Part shown: in pieces, positions 1-10,100 of the stretch | Layout: each line of letters opens with the position of its first letter | Position numbering within the stretch: position 1 is the first letter of the stretch | Assembly: GCA_029961685.1 (NCBI GenBank) | Contig: JARWKL010000005.1 | Location: forward strand, 41,391,357-41,455,356 | Direction of reading: 5' to 3' | Length of the DNA stretch: 64,000 bases | From: Aristolochia californica | Taxonomy: Eukaryota > Streptophyta > Magnoliopsida > Piperales > Aristolochiaceae | Translations under genes and position numbers: made by a program | The notes under the pieces: model-generated | Seen by the model: only the letters and a program-made list of their open reading frames with translations | The model's database searches: none | Told to the model about the DNA's origin: nothing

Positions 1-1
1 T

Positions 2-241
2 GTGATGGAAGAGGATGAGAAGGGCAGGATGCTTCCCAAGTGTGGTCATTGTTTCCATGTTGGGTGTATTGACAAGTGGCTGCTCTAGCATTCGTCGTGC
101 CCGATTTGCCGGTCGGCTGTGGGGATGGAGGAGGCCGTGGCATTGTCAATGACGGTGGAGCTGGAGGAGGCAGAGGTAAGTTTGGAATTGGACGATGGCA
201 TACAGAAACTGAAAGCGTTGAGGACAGAAGTTGTAGTATAG
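2..241 (+). pseudogene. RING-H2 finger C-terminal remnant (ATL-like), in-frame stop
   Basis: Reading from base 2 gives the second half of a RING-H2 zinc finger: a KCGHCFHVGCIDKWL stretch, then a TAG at 86-88, then HSSCPICR in the same frame. The frame continues for about 43 acidic residues to a stop at 239-241. In plant RING-H2 E3 ubiquitin ligases the WL is followed within a few residues by the last Cys pair, so the TAG sits inside the finger and would remove the two final zinc ligands. The gene begins outside the window, so its promoter, any membrane segment and the first zinc ligands cannot be seen. An intact RING-H2 gene lies 3.6 kb downstream on the same strand, so this may be a decayed tandem relative. 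A single-base error in the assembly is the main alternative explanation. Confidence 0.6.
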
Positions 242-332
242 CAGAAGCCGGATTCCTCGATAGAGAATCGTAAGTGGAATCCACCATCTATTCCGTCTTT
301 TCCTTCGTTTTTTTTCTCTTTGGTTTTTACTA

Positions 333-1938
333 GGGAATTTCCCTTAAATACTTATTTAAAATAAAATATTTTCAAAAATACCGACGTCATCAAAATATTT
401 CTAAAACTACCCAATTTTGACCGGTCAAATGCTTACGTGTGCAATCAAAAGCGACACATAATTTTTGACTGTTTATGTTTCGCCACGTTATCAGTGTAAT
501 AAACATAGATCAACATGTCATTATTTTACCATGTCATCTGCCACATAAGTTGCAAAGTCATTAAATAAAAAAATTGAATAATTTTAAAAAAAAAAATCAG
601 ATACATTTTTTATTACCTAATATCTACAATATTGGATATTTATCTTTGGGAAAAGTAATAAATTTTATGTCTCGAAGCCTAAAAATTATTTTAGAGTTTA
701 AAAATACAATTACTTTGTATAATTTTTATCACACTATTTACAAAATAATAAATTATTATAAATATATATTAGTTAATTAAAAATCTTACAACACTTTTTA
801 TTATCAATTAAAAATATTTATTAACTGAAAAAATATGAAAATTTTACTTGAGTGTAAAAAATAAATGTATCGGTACACTTTTTATTACCTTATATTTAAA
901 ATAATAAGTTGTAAAAAATCTTACTCTTACCATTTTAACACCTTTTTATTATCAATTTAAAATTTATTTTAATAAAAAAATTTAAAAATTTTAGTTTTGA
1001 GTTTAAAAATCAAATTTATCAATAAGTTTTTTTCAAATTTATTATTACCTTATATTTAAAATAATTAAAAATAAAATAAATATATAATTAATTAAAAAAT
1101 CTTACTCTTACTAATTTAACATATTTTATTATCGATTTAAAATATTTTTAATTTTTTAATTGAGAGGGGGGGCGTCGAGGGCGAGTTCTGAGGCCGAGCG
1201 GTGGGGAGTGGTGGCAACAGGCACTACGAGCGGGGGGGAGGAGGAGGAGAGGAGAGGAGAGGAGAGGAGAGGAAGCCGAGGCTGAGCGATGGCAGCGAAA
1301 GGAGAGAGGGTGAGGCCAGAGGAAGCCGAGGCTGAGCGGCGGTGAGAGGCGAGAGGAGGGGGAAAGAGGAGAGGAGAGGAGATCGAGGCCAAGAGATGAC
1401 AGTGAGAGGAGAGAAGGCAAGGCCAGAGGAGGCCGAGGCCGAGTGGTGGCGAGAGGGTGAGAGGAGAGGAGAGGAGGCCGAGGCCAAGCGGCGGCGAGAG
1501 GGCGAGAGGAGAGGAGAGGAGGCCGAGGCCGAGCGGCGACGAGAGGGCGAGAGGAGAGGAGGCCGAGGCCGAGCGGCGACGAGAGGGCAAGAGGAGAGGA
1601 GAGGAGAAAGATGAGAAGGGACACGTAAGGTATTTAAAATAACTTATTTTGAAAAACAATGCGGTGGAATATGGTGAGGATTATTTAATTTTTTATTTAA
1701 TGATGTGGCAGCTTATATGGCAGATGATGTGGTAAAATAATGACGTGGTAGACGACGTGTCGATCTATGTTTACTGCACTGATGACGTGGTGACACATAA
1801 GCAGTCAAAGCTTACGTGTCACTTTTGACTGCACACAGGCATTTGACCAGTCAAAGTTGGGTAGTTTTAGAAATATTTTGATGACGTCGGTATTTTTGAA
1901 AATATTTTATTTTAAATGGGTATTTAAGGGAAATTCCC
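333..1938. mobile_element. Non-autonomous Mutator-like (MULE) element with long TIRs
   Basis: The element starts GGGAATTTCCCTTAAATAC at 333 and ends with the exact reverse complement at 1938. The similarity between the two ends continues inward for roughly 230 bp with scattered differences. It is flanked by a perfect 9-bp direct repeat, tttttacta, at 324-332 and 1939-1947, as expected for Mutator-like transposition. Inside, AT-rich arms surround a core at about 1162-1620 that is extremely purine-rich on the plus strand (GAGG/GGCCGAG repeats). No transposase is encoded, so it must have been moved by an enzyme supplied elsewhere. The two long open frames over the core are low-complexity products of the repeat. 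Confidence 0.8.
1162..1620 (+). repeat. Purine-rich GC-rich minisatellite core of the MULE
   Basis: The core consists of GAGAGGAGAGG runs alternating with GAGGCCGAGGCC blocks. Clear unit starts lie at 1474, 1519 and 1559, giving periods of 45 and 40 bp, so the array is an imperfect minisatellite. It is open in several frames on both strands only because the repeat lacks A/T-rich stop codons; the predicted peptides are Arg/Glu/Gly or Ser/Pro/Leu repeats. Confidence 0.75.
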
Positions 1939-2975
1939 TTTTTACTATTGATTTTATTTTTATAAATAAATTATTTAAAATTATTTTTTATTTTTATAAT
2001 TGATATTAGAAATATTTATGGATAAATTTAAACTTATTATTTTGATGTGTGTATTTATTAACATAAATATTTTTAAAATTAGTAACTTTAATATTTAATA
2101 ATTTATTTAATTTAAGAGTAAGAGGAGAGGAGAGGAGAGGAGAGGAGAGGAGAGGAAGCCGAGGCTGAGAGACGGCAGCGAAAGGAGAAAGGGTGAGGCC
2201 AGAGGAGGCCGAGGCCGAGCGGCGGTGAGAGGCGAGAGGAGGGGGAAAGAGGAGAGGAGAGGAGATCGAGGCCAAGCGATGACAGTGAGAGGAGAGAGGG
2301 CAAGGCCAGAGGAGGCCGAGGCCGAGTGGTGGCGAGAGGATGAGAGGAGAGGAGAGGAGGCCGAGGCCAAGCGGCGGCGAGAGGGCGAGAGGGCGAGAGG
2401 AGAGGAGAGGAGGCCGAGGCCGAGCGGCGACGAGAGGGCAAGAGGAGAGGAGAGGAGAAAGATGAGAAGGGACACGTAAGGTATTTAAAATAACTTATTT
2501 TGAAAAACAATGCGGTGGAATATGGTGAGGATTATTTAATTTTTTATTTAATGATGTGGCAGCTTATATGGTAGATGATGTGGTAAAATAATGACGTGGT
2601 AGACGACGTGTCGATCTATGTTTACTGCACTGATGACGTGGTGACACATAAGCTGTCAAAGCTTACATGTCACTTTTGACTGCACACAGGCATTTGACCA
2701 GTCAAAGTTGGGTAGTTTTAGAAATATTTTGATGACGTCGGTATTTTTGAAAATATTTTATTTTAAATGGGTATTTAAGGGAAATTCCCTTTTTACTATT
2801 GATTTTATTTTTTTAAATAAATTATTTAAAATTATTTTAATTTTAATTTTTATAATAGATATTAGAAATATTTATGGATAAATTTAAACTTATTATTTTG
2901 ACGTGTGTATTTATTAACATAAATATTTTTAAAATTACTAACTTTAATATTTAATAATTTATTTAATTTAAGAGT
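1267..2975 (+). repeat. Tandem duplication (~0.85-0.88 kb unit) of the MULE right half plus flank
   Basis: Positions from about 1267 to 2118 recur at about 2150 to 2975. The copied unit contains part of the purine-rich core, the right terminal inverted repeat, the 9-bp target duplication and about 170 bp of flanking AT-rich DNA. The spacing is about 883 bp on the left of the core and about 852 bp on the right, so one minisatellite unit was lost or gained. Only scattered base differences separate the copies, for example in the stretch around 1800-1830 versus 2650-2680. Because host flank is included, this looks like unequal recombination or replication slippage after insertion and not a second transposition. 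Confidence 0.8.
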
Positions 2976-3800
2976 AAATATTATTTTATTTCGAGTAAAT
3001 AGATTTATTATTATATAAAATAAAATAAATTTATTACCATTACTAATATAATTCATAATTATATACAAATCCTGTCATACAATTTAAAATACTAATAGAT
3101 ATATAATTAAATTAAAATAAATTATTATAAATATTTATATTATTTAAGTATTAATTAATAAATTGGATAAAATTTCAAGATAATATATATACAAATATTC
3201 AAAAGCATTTCATCTCAAAAGGGGGAGAATTGTCATGTAAAAATTTAAAGTTGTTGTCATCAAACTAAATAAGAAAAATAGGGGCCTTCTATTAAGGGGG
3301 AGCGAAAATTCAAACTATTGAAATGAATCAAGATAGACAAAGCAAGTTTAGGTGAAAACTCATTGTTACGATATCTTAAAATATATATTAGATATAATTT
3401 ATATTCATAATTGTTCTATAATTTGGGTTATGTACATAGCGTTATTAGATTAGGCTTAATAGGATGGGTGGCATTGTATTGGGCCCATGGGCCATTTTGT
3501 AACAGGAAATTATCCACCTCCGTGAAGTCAATAAAGTCTGAGACGCGTACCCTTAGGTGAGACTTAATTTATGGGTCCCAAAATAAATTGATGGCCCTGA
3601 TTTCTTCTATACAAAATTGACGGTCCAGAAAATGTCGTAGGCAATGAGGCTTTTCAGTTTTGTGGTTACTTTAGACATCTAGGTTATAGATAATACTGTC
3701 GTTTTACGTCCTTGAACGCGTCTCATAATCTGTATGGGAGACTGCAATCTCTTCGAACCTGGAAAGTAAGTAGAGCGTCGTCCCAACTAGGATTTGTTGA
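2976..3800. other. AT-rich intergenic DNA upstream of the ATL gene
   Basis: No gene is supported. The first 200 bp are very AT-rich. A short stretch near 3210-3310 has two GGGGGAG purine runs but I could not assign it to a family. Confidence 0.5.
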
Positions 3801-3810
3801 TCCATAAAAG
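3801..3810 (+). promoter_or_regulatory. Candidate TATA box for the ATL gene
   Basis: The stretch tccataaaag lies 77 bp before the start codon, followed by CT-rich sequence typical of a plant 5' leader. The assignment is by spacing and composition only. Confidence 0.35.
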
Positions 3811-3886
3811 CAACTCCACAACTCATTCCCTCTCTCTCCTTCGATTCAACAATCCTTCCTGTCTCTGGAATTCGCAGTGATAAGCA

Positions 3887-4261
3887 ATGCTCGTCATGAC
3901 GTCTATTTACATACTCGTCGTTCTGATATTCCTAACAGCGACGTGCCGAATAATCGGATTCATGTTGAATAGCCATGAGCACTCTGTCGAGGCCAGAATC
4001 GGAGAGCTTCCAGCAAAAGGTCTCCCCAGAGGTTTGGACCCTAGGGTAATCGCTTCTCTCCCTTTCTTTCTCTACAACCCGGAGGAGGAGCAGGGGAAGG
4101 AAGCGCAGTGTTCGATATGTTTGAGCGACATGGAGAAAAACGACAAGGTTCGGAAGCTTCCCCTTTGCCAGCATTGCTACCATGCGGAGTGCATCGATGG
4201 GTGGCTGGTGAAGGATGCGTCGTGCCCGATGTGCCGCGCCGCCGTACTACAGGAAGTGTAG
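3887..4261 (+). CDS. ATL-type RING-H2 E3 ubiquitin-protein ligase (small)
   Basis: A single-exon protein of 124 residues. Residues about 5-24 form one hydrophobic membrane segment. A GLD motif at 49-51, in GLDPRVIASLPFFLY, is the hallmark of the Arabidopsis Toxicos en Levadura (ATL) family. The RING-H2 finger follows, with zinc ligands C75, C78, C94, H96, H99, C102, C113 and C116 and the usual Pro before the third Cys (L91-P92-L93-C94). All eight ligands are present, so it should recruit an E2 and ubiquitinate partners at a membrane; the substrate cannot be predicted. The order membrane segment, GLD, RING matches the family, and the protein is shorter than most ATLs because it ends just after the finger. 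The first ATG of the frame is used; it follows a CT-rich leader. The truncated RING-H2 remnant at the left edge may be a tandem relative. Confidence 0.9.
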   Translation: MLVMTSIYILVVLIFLTATCRIIGFMLNSHEHSVEARIGELPAKGLPRGLDPRVIASLPFFLYNPEEEQGKEAQCSICLSDMEKNDKVRKLPLCQHCYHAECIDGWLVKDASCPMCRAAVLQEV

Positions 4262-4439
4262 AAGATAACAGTCTTTGTTATGTAGATTTCACAGTCTTAC
4301 TCTTTCCTTTTGTTTCAACTTTGGGAGTCTTTGCTGTTGCTAGAGTTGCAGATGTATGATTCAGTCGACAGGCACAAGAACTGTCTTGTCTCCCTTCATC
4401 TGTCAAACTGTTAATGGAAAAAAGATTTGGAAATCTGTT

Positions 4440-4702
4440 GGCCTTTTAGCCCAATGGTTTCAACATGGTATCAGAGCAGGTGGTTTTGAGTTTGAGTCCT
4501 GTTCCCCCGTTTATTTCATCCCCGCATAGGTTGGACTTTGTCTTTGGCCATCCCCGTATAGGTAGGATTGTGTATTTGCATTTATCCACGGTGCAGGGGA
4601 GTGTTGAAATTTGTGTTTGTATCGACCGGGCCAGTCCTTGTATAAGATTAGTGGGGTTGCTTTCCTAAAAGGTTCGAGCCTTTTAGCGCAATGGTTTCAA
4701 CA
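4440..4702 (+). mobile_element. TRIM-like miniature LTR retrotransposon
   Basis: The right LTR at 4602-4702 (101 bp) begins TGTTGAAA and ends TTTCAACA. A copy of its last ~26 bp lies at 4440-4465, ending CAACA, and is followed at once by TGGTATCAGAGC (4466-4477), the usual primer-binding site for initiator tRNA-Met. Just before the right LTR is a purine run, gcagggga/g (4593-4601), placed as a polypurine tract. The internal region is only about 136 bp and codes for nothing. This is the layout of terminal-repeat retrotransposons in miniature. The left LTR is truncated. Confidence 0.6.
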
Positions 4703-4819
4703 AAATCCTTGTTCGTTTATTTCTTAGCAGCAACAGTTGGTATTAACCCTTTTAAACATAATTATAAACAAAATTAACGATACCCTTACTGATATTGTTA
4801 TCGATATCGAGCCTCTGTG

Positions 4820-4897
4820 GTAAGTATAAACTGATATGGAATGCAACAAAAGGAGCGGGTAAGTATAAACTGATATGGAATACAACAAAAGGAGCGG
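4820..4897 (+). repeat. Two-copy 39-bp tandem repeat
   Basis: Two units starting gtaagtataaactgatatgg, at 4820 and 4859, differ at one base (atgcaac versus atacaac). It lies in intergenic DNA and has no recognisable role. Confidence 0.85.
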
Positions 4898-5280
4898 GTA
4901 TTCCAGGATGACAAAAATCCTAGAGGTCTTAGAAGTCTTGAGTTGAGACATCTCAAGACATCTCAGCTTATCCAGCCTATAATTTAGTAAATCATGATTA
5001 GTTAGGAGTCTTGAGACCCCAGGAGCCAGCCTATCGACTTGCCCACAACCTCATAGCCACTTGGTTGGTTCTTGTGAAAGTTCGGCTCATTTTAGTTTTT
5101 ATTTGACATAGTTTTTTTTACGAAAAAATTATTTAATCTTAATTGTTCTCGTCAATTCCCTTTTTAGTTGGTTGATAGTTTTTCTTGCAGTTCAATGGTA
5201 TTAAATTTATTATAATATTATTATTATATTTTTTTTATAGTTTTAAATATAGGTCAGAGCTCGAACTCAAACTATCTCAA
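4898..5280. other. Intergenic, no feature recognised
   Basis: I see no coding signal or repeat family in this stretch between the TRIM element and the LRR remnant. Confidence 0.4.
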
Positions 5281-6062
5281 CTACAATTTTAGGTTCGAGG
5301 CTACACTTGAGCTGGAGTTCAACTCCCCACTAAAATTCAAATAAGGACTTCGGAATTGCCCCTGCAAATCATTATCTCTGAAGTTGACTCTCATAAGCTG
5401 CGACAGACTAGCATTAGCAAAATTTCCAATCCCACCGGCGATCCGGTTTTGGCTGAAGAGTAAAAAGCAATAAGAGGATGGACGCATTAATGGAGTTATT
5501 GTGTAAACTGGACACCGTAAGATTCAAAAACCCATTTCCAATATCAGGAATGGCACCGCTTAAACGGTTTGATGAAAGGTGTAACTTAACCAGTTGCTTC
5601 AAATTTTGTCAGCGGAGGATTCAAATGAACGAGCCTTGTAAGGGGTTTTCAAGCAAGAAGGTCAGCTATCCGGAGAAATTCAATCCTTAAAGCTCTAACT
5701 TGGTCAAGAAAGCGAGCTTACCAATTGAAGATGGCAATTCCCCAGAGAATTTTGTACCTTTGGTTGTCAATTCTTCAGAGAAATTCTTCTCGGAAATTTC
5801 TGGTAAGCAGCCGCTCAATTTCAGATTATTAGCTAAAGCAAGTATCCTCAGGCTCTGTATCCGAAAAATATTTTCCGGAAAGTCCTCTATCAAATGACAA
5901 GAACTCAGAGGAAGTGAAGTTAAAGAAGAGATGTTGGACAAGAAAGGAGGAACCAACGAACACAATTATTGTTATAAAGGTGGAGTATACTCAATCTGGT
6001 AAGATTCAATTGTGACGGCAACGCCTCAGTTATAGAACAGTTGGAGAGGCTCGAAACGCTTC
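5281..6062 (-). pseudogene. Receptor-like protein (LRR-RLP) fragment, frameshifted
   Basis: On the minus strand the segment encodes extracellular leucine-rich repeats of the plant RLP/RLK type spread over several frames. Reading 5' to 3' one sees LNLTRLSILHLYNNN, then after a frameshift near 5965 VPPFLSNISSLTSLPLSS and FSGELPSSIGKL, then a stretch with at least three in-frame stops (about 5687-5602), then LKQLVKLHLSSNRLSG and finally a short LRR piece with LSQLMRVNFRDNDLQG. Intact members have a signal peptide, 20 or more repeats and a membrane segment. Here only about nine repeats remain, with neither end, so it cannot make a receptor. Intact relatives sense microbial or peptide ligands at the cell surface. 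The neighbours are unrelated RING genes. Confidence 0.8.
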
Positions 6063-6638
6063 TAAAGTTTTTGTAATATTCTTTTAATGAATTTGTTATA
6101 TATTAGAATGATATTTTTTAGTCTCTGTGTATATGAGAGTCGTTACGGAGAAGATTGAATGATTGAGAGGAGAGAAGAGATAAGACCGAATCCGTTGACA
6201 TTGAAATAAAATTTTTACAGCTTCCGTTTGAGGTAACAACAGCCAGAACCGGCCACCAAAGGAATACGTTACACTCAACCTGTTCAAAGCTAGACAAGAT
6301 TTTCAGAAATAACCAAATTATCAAGGAATCTTGTAAGCTTTATCAGAGAGAGAGAGAGAGAGAGAGAGAGGGACAACGAAGAAAAACATCACAAGGACAG
6401 TGACAAGAGAGGACAGCTGCGCGACTAAACAAACCGCCTCTTCGCATATCTGGCTCCATTCCTCGTCTGCTTCCCCCCATTCGTGACGTCTCTCCACCAC
6501 AAGAAGATAAAAATCGGTGAAGAAAAAACCAAATCGGTTTTTAGCGTTACAGATTTCATCCGCTTCCGACTCCTCTCAGTTACGCGATCGAACCGGTGCT
6601 GCCAATTTTTCACGTTTTGCGTTCTTTATTTTCATCTT
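6063..6638. other. Intergenic; (GA)n microsatellite at about 6344-6371
   Basis: No gene is supported. A run of about 13 GA units lies at 6344-6371. The right part is probably 3' UTR of the ATL66-like gene, which is read towards it. Confidence 0.5.
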
Positions 6639-7136
6639 TCACACGACGGCATTGATCCGATCCGGATCCGAATCTCCGAGGGCGGCTCTGCAGAGGGGAC
6701 AACTGGAGTGGGTGCGCAGCCACTTGTCGACGCACTCGGGGTGGAAAGTATGGTGGCACAGGGGCAAGACTTTGACCTTCTCCCCCTCCACGAAATTGCT
6801 CAGACAGATGGAGCACTGAACGTCGTCGGCCGGGGAAGTGACGTGGAGCAGCACGGGTATGCTACTGATGGCGGCGGGATCGAGTCCTGTTCGTTGGTGG
6901 AGCGGGGGGATATTGGTCGCATGGTGGTGGCCGTCGGCGAGGGGACCAGGGGATAACTGACGCCGGTAGCGGCAGACCCAGCGGGCGTAGAGACAGAGAA
7001 GGGTGAAGAAGAGGAGGACGGCGAAGAGGACGACGATGAGGAGAAGACCCTTTCCGTGGATTTGGAAGTTCTTGTCGTCGAGCTCGCCGTAGTGCCAGTG
7101 GAAGGGCTGGGAATCCTGGGAAGCCATGGATGACAT
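6639..7136 (-). CDS. ATL66-like RING-H2 E3 ubiquitin-protein ligase
   Basis: A single-exon protein of 165 residues on the minus strand. The N-terminal FHWHYGELDDKNFQIHGKG block is characteristic of the ATL58/ATL66 group as I know it. A strong membrane segment covers residues about 29-50, followed by ARWVCRYRR, a positive cytosolic stretch. The GLD motif is at 84-86, and the RING-H2 finger has C108, C111, C127, H129, H132, C135, C146 and C149, all present. It is expected to be a membrane-anchored E3 ligase; its targets are unknown. The frame has two possible starts: Met1 and Met4 (7127), and Met4 gives the family-like MASQDSQPFHWHY start, so the true start may be 7127. Base composition of the CDS is clearly higher in GC than its flanks. 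Confidence 0.92.
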   Translation of the reverse strand: MSSMASQDSQPFHWHYGELDDKNFQIHGKGLLLIVVLFAVLLFFTLLCLYARWVCRYRRQLSPGPLADGHHHATNIPPLHQRTGLDPAAISSIPVLLHVTSPADDVQCSICLSNFVEGEKVKVLPLCHHTFHPECVDKWLRTHSSCPLCRAALGDSDPDRINAVV

Positions 7137-10100
7137 GGGGAGGAAATAGTGAAGGAGACGAAGCTTGTGGGGAAGAGAAGAGGTGAAATGTCATGGCGAG
7201 GGGCCATGCTCACATAGAGGTTCAGCTAAAGTAGTTCCAAGCGGAGTCATTAATTCAATTTGCTTGGATCTTTAAAGGGGGCTCCTCCTCTTCCGCTCTC
7301 GTCGTCTTCTTCTTCTACCCAGTTGAAAGACCTATGTTTTCTGCTTTCCTTCAATTATATTCATTTCTTGGCATGGACCTCTTTTTCTTTACCCTCCCTC
7401 TCGCCTCGATTATCGTTTGGCACGTGCAGGAGTTTTACTCACGTGTCTCCATCTAATAGGTCACAGAACGGGGCCCCTCCTTTGCCTGCTTAGACATGAG
7501 GGCAAAACTGTCAGTGTCATCATTTAAAGGAGATATGGGCATGTGAATAGATGATACATAAAGAGCCTCCAAAGGCCGAGAGAATATTTATGAAATTAAT
7601 TGCTTGGTAAGTTGTGCATTTAGTAGGAGAGGTGGGTGACCAATGCACCCACTGGATAGGGTGCACCTTGCCCTTCTAACCACCCCATAATAAATGGTGA
7701 ACCGAAGATATTGTATTCATTTAAGTGTAGAAAGAGATTATTGAGTTACTGGGTCACATCATGTGTACCTTCTTCTCCTTTATTTTTAAGCTCAGTGGAG
7801 ATGCTCTCTTTTGGGGACCTGATTGGTCTGACTGGGATAATGATCCAGTTGGTCAAGTTGGAAGATTTTATTTCATACAACTGGATCATTGGCAGCTTTC
7901 TTTTGTCACACTTAACATTAATGGTAGATTGTCACAATAGTCATGCAAACAGATAAATTCCTCTGCTATAGGGGTGGCATCCAGTTGAGTTGAGCCGAGT
8001 TTGCATCTCTATATGTTTGGGTTAAATTTGATTCAAATACTTTGAACTCAAGTTCTAGCTCGAGTTTGAGTGAGATTTGAACTCCAATTTATATTTAAAA
8101 TTTTACATATCAACTAAATTATACCCTCTTTGAAGATATATTGTTTTGAGTACCAAAACTATTAGAATAATAGCCAAGATCATTGGGAAACTGGTACAGT
8201 GATGGTGAAAATTCACAAAAAGAAAGAGTTGTAAACCCTTGCTTCCAAACCCTCCCGTCTTTAAAGCCTGTTAACTACAACAGTTACTCTAACCAAGAAT
8301 AAGAAGACCAAATCTCAGACCCAAGAATCAGCTAGTTCTTGCTCTTGGGTTTCATCAGGAGCTTCTTTCCCATGTTTCAAGCATGATCCATGGAGGGTAA
8401 TGGCTCTAAATGACATCTTCTACATAGCAGTTACTATGTTGAAGATAATTCACTTTTCCCCATTTTCTTTACATTAAATAGCATTGATAAATCAAAGCTA
8501 GCATCCTGGGGAGTTCCTCCGTATCAGTCTTTCTCCATCAATGATCATATAACTTATATGGCGTTGCCAGATTACCATTTTAAAGCTGAAACATTCTAAT
8601 TGTCTTTTTTACATTAAGCAGAGAACAAAATGAGCCAGACAACCGATTTTGTGGTTATTGTTGAGGGAAAATCGATGGAGAGGAGTTGTGTAGTTACCCT
8701 AATTTCTCGACGAACGCCTATGCTCTGATGAATACCCGCCCGAAGAGTCAAGACCTGAAATGCTCTTATCTCCCTGCTGCTTGCTGGTTTAAGTAAACAA
8801 GCCCTCATGAATCGAAGTGCTCGAATCTGAATTCAAACTATTCGTAAAACCGTCACACTTACTTCTCTCTGATTGTCTTAGCGATGGCGTCTCAATTTTG
8901 TTATCTTGATTACATGTGGTCTGTCTCAATATATATCTGAATATTTTTTTTTGGTAAACATGGTCTGTCTCGATTAATGAAAGGCCATTGAAGCTTTTAG
9001 AACATGGACACTGTCGCATGAGAATGGCCTCGTATTTTTGGGCAATTGAGCAAATAATGCAGAATATATAATTAGCAGGTCCCTGGCCAACTTCAGGTAG
9101 GCCAGCTACTATCGGTAAAATTCACTCCAGGGGTTTCTTCTATCATCGTTGAGTTACCCGGCGGCGGAATTCTCCCACGGCAGACAAGCCAGAACCACTA
9201 GCCTATGTCGTCGACAAACGATGAGACGAACCGTACGTCCAGCGATGACGTCATCAAATTGAGAGCTTCGTGATTCCTGAGCCCTGACTAATCTAAAGAA
9301 GAAAGAGGGAGGAGTTTCTTCTGGACCGGACGACTTAGGTCTTCTGCTTTTCTTTTTCTTCGTTGGACACAGAGCTTCAGGTCCAGACGATTCGGGATTC
9401 CAACCGTAATGATAAATTCTCACCAAACCCTGGCGTGAAAACCGGAGGGGCACGTGAAGCACCTCCATTCTTTTCCCTTTGCCGTCTTTTCTCCGACTTC
9501 ATGTCAAACTACAGCAGCAGCACCACCGCTGTCCTGGACCTCCTTCCGTATGTACTTTTCCCTGCTGACATCTATCAAACATCTTATGTTCATAATTTCC
9601 TTTTGTTTCTTCACGTATGTTCGCGAAAAAGAAAGCGAAGGAGACGACTGGGTCCTCTCCACGTCCATGCTCTTATCGGAATCTCTGCTTTGACGAAATT
9701 TGAACTCCGGCGAGGACTGAAACTAGTACTCCACTGCTCTTCCCCCCACCTGCCACGTCCTGGTTCAGAATCAAATACCTACGTATGTGTACCGTGTCCG
9801 TTACGTATCATCAATTTGTACAGGTGAATCAACTTCAAAGTCCAGCTACTCATAGAAACTGGTCATCTCTGAAGTTTGAGATGAAGCTCAGGCAGCCACG
9901 CCATTCTCTCTCACCAATTCCAATGTGAAAGAAATGTCTAATTGTCTTTCTTTTCCAAGAAAAAAAAACACGAAACGAGAGAAGGGAAAAGCTTGACGAG
10001 GAGACGTTGAGATGAATCCATCGAATCAATCAAAACATTGAAAGCAAATCTTCACGTACAGAGTTGAGGCTTGGATTTCTTCGTCGAGATCTTTAACTTG

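Noticed and set aside
1148..1659. Long ORFs on both strands over the GA-rich core (also 2006-2510)
   Set aside because: They consist of minisatellite translation (Arg/Glu/Gly or Ser/Pro/Leu repeats) inside a transposable element, with no domain and equal openness in several frames.
9363..9827. 154-codon ORF
   Set aside because: No recognisable domain, mixed composition and no leader or splice support; overlaps other open frames.
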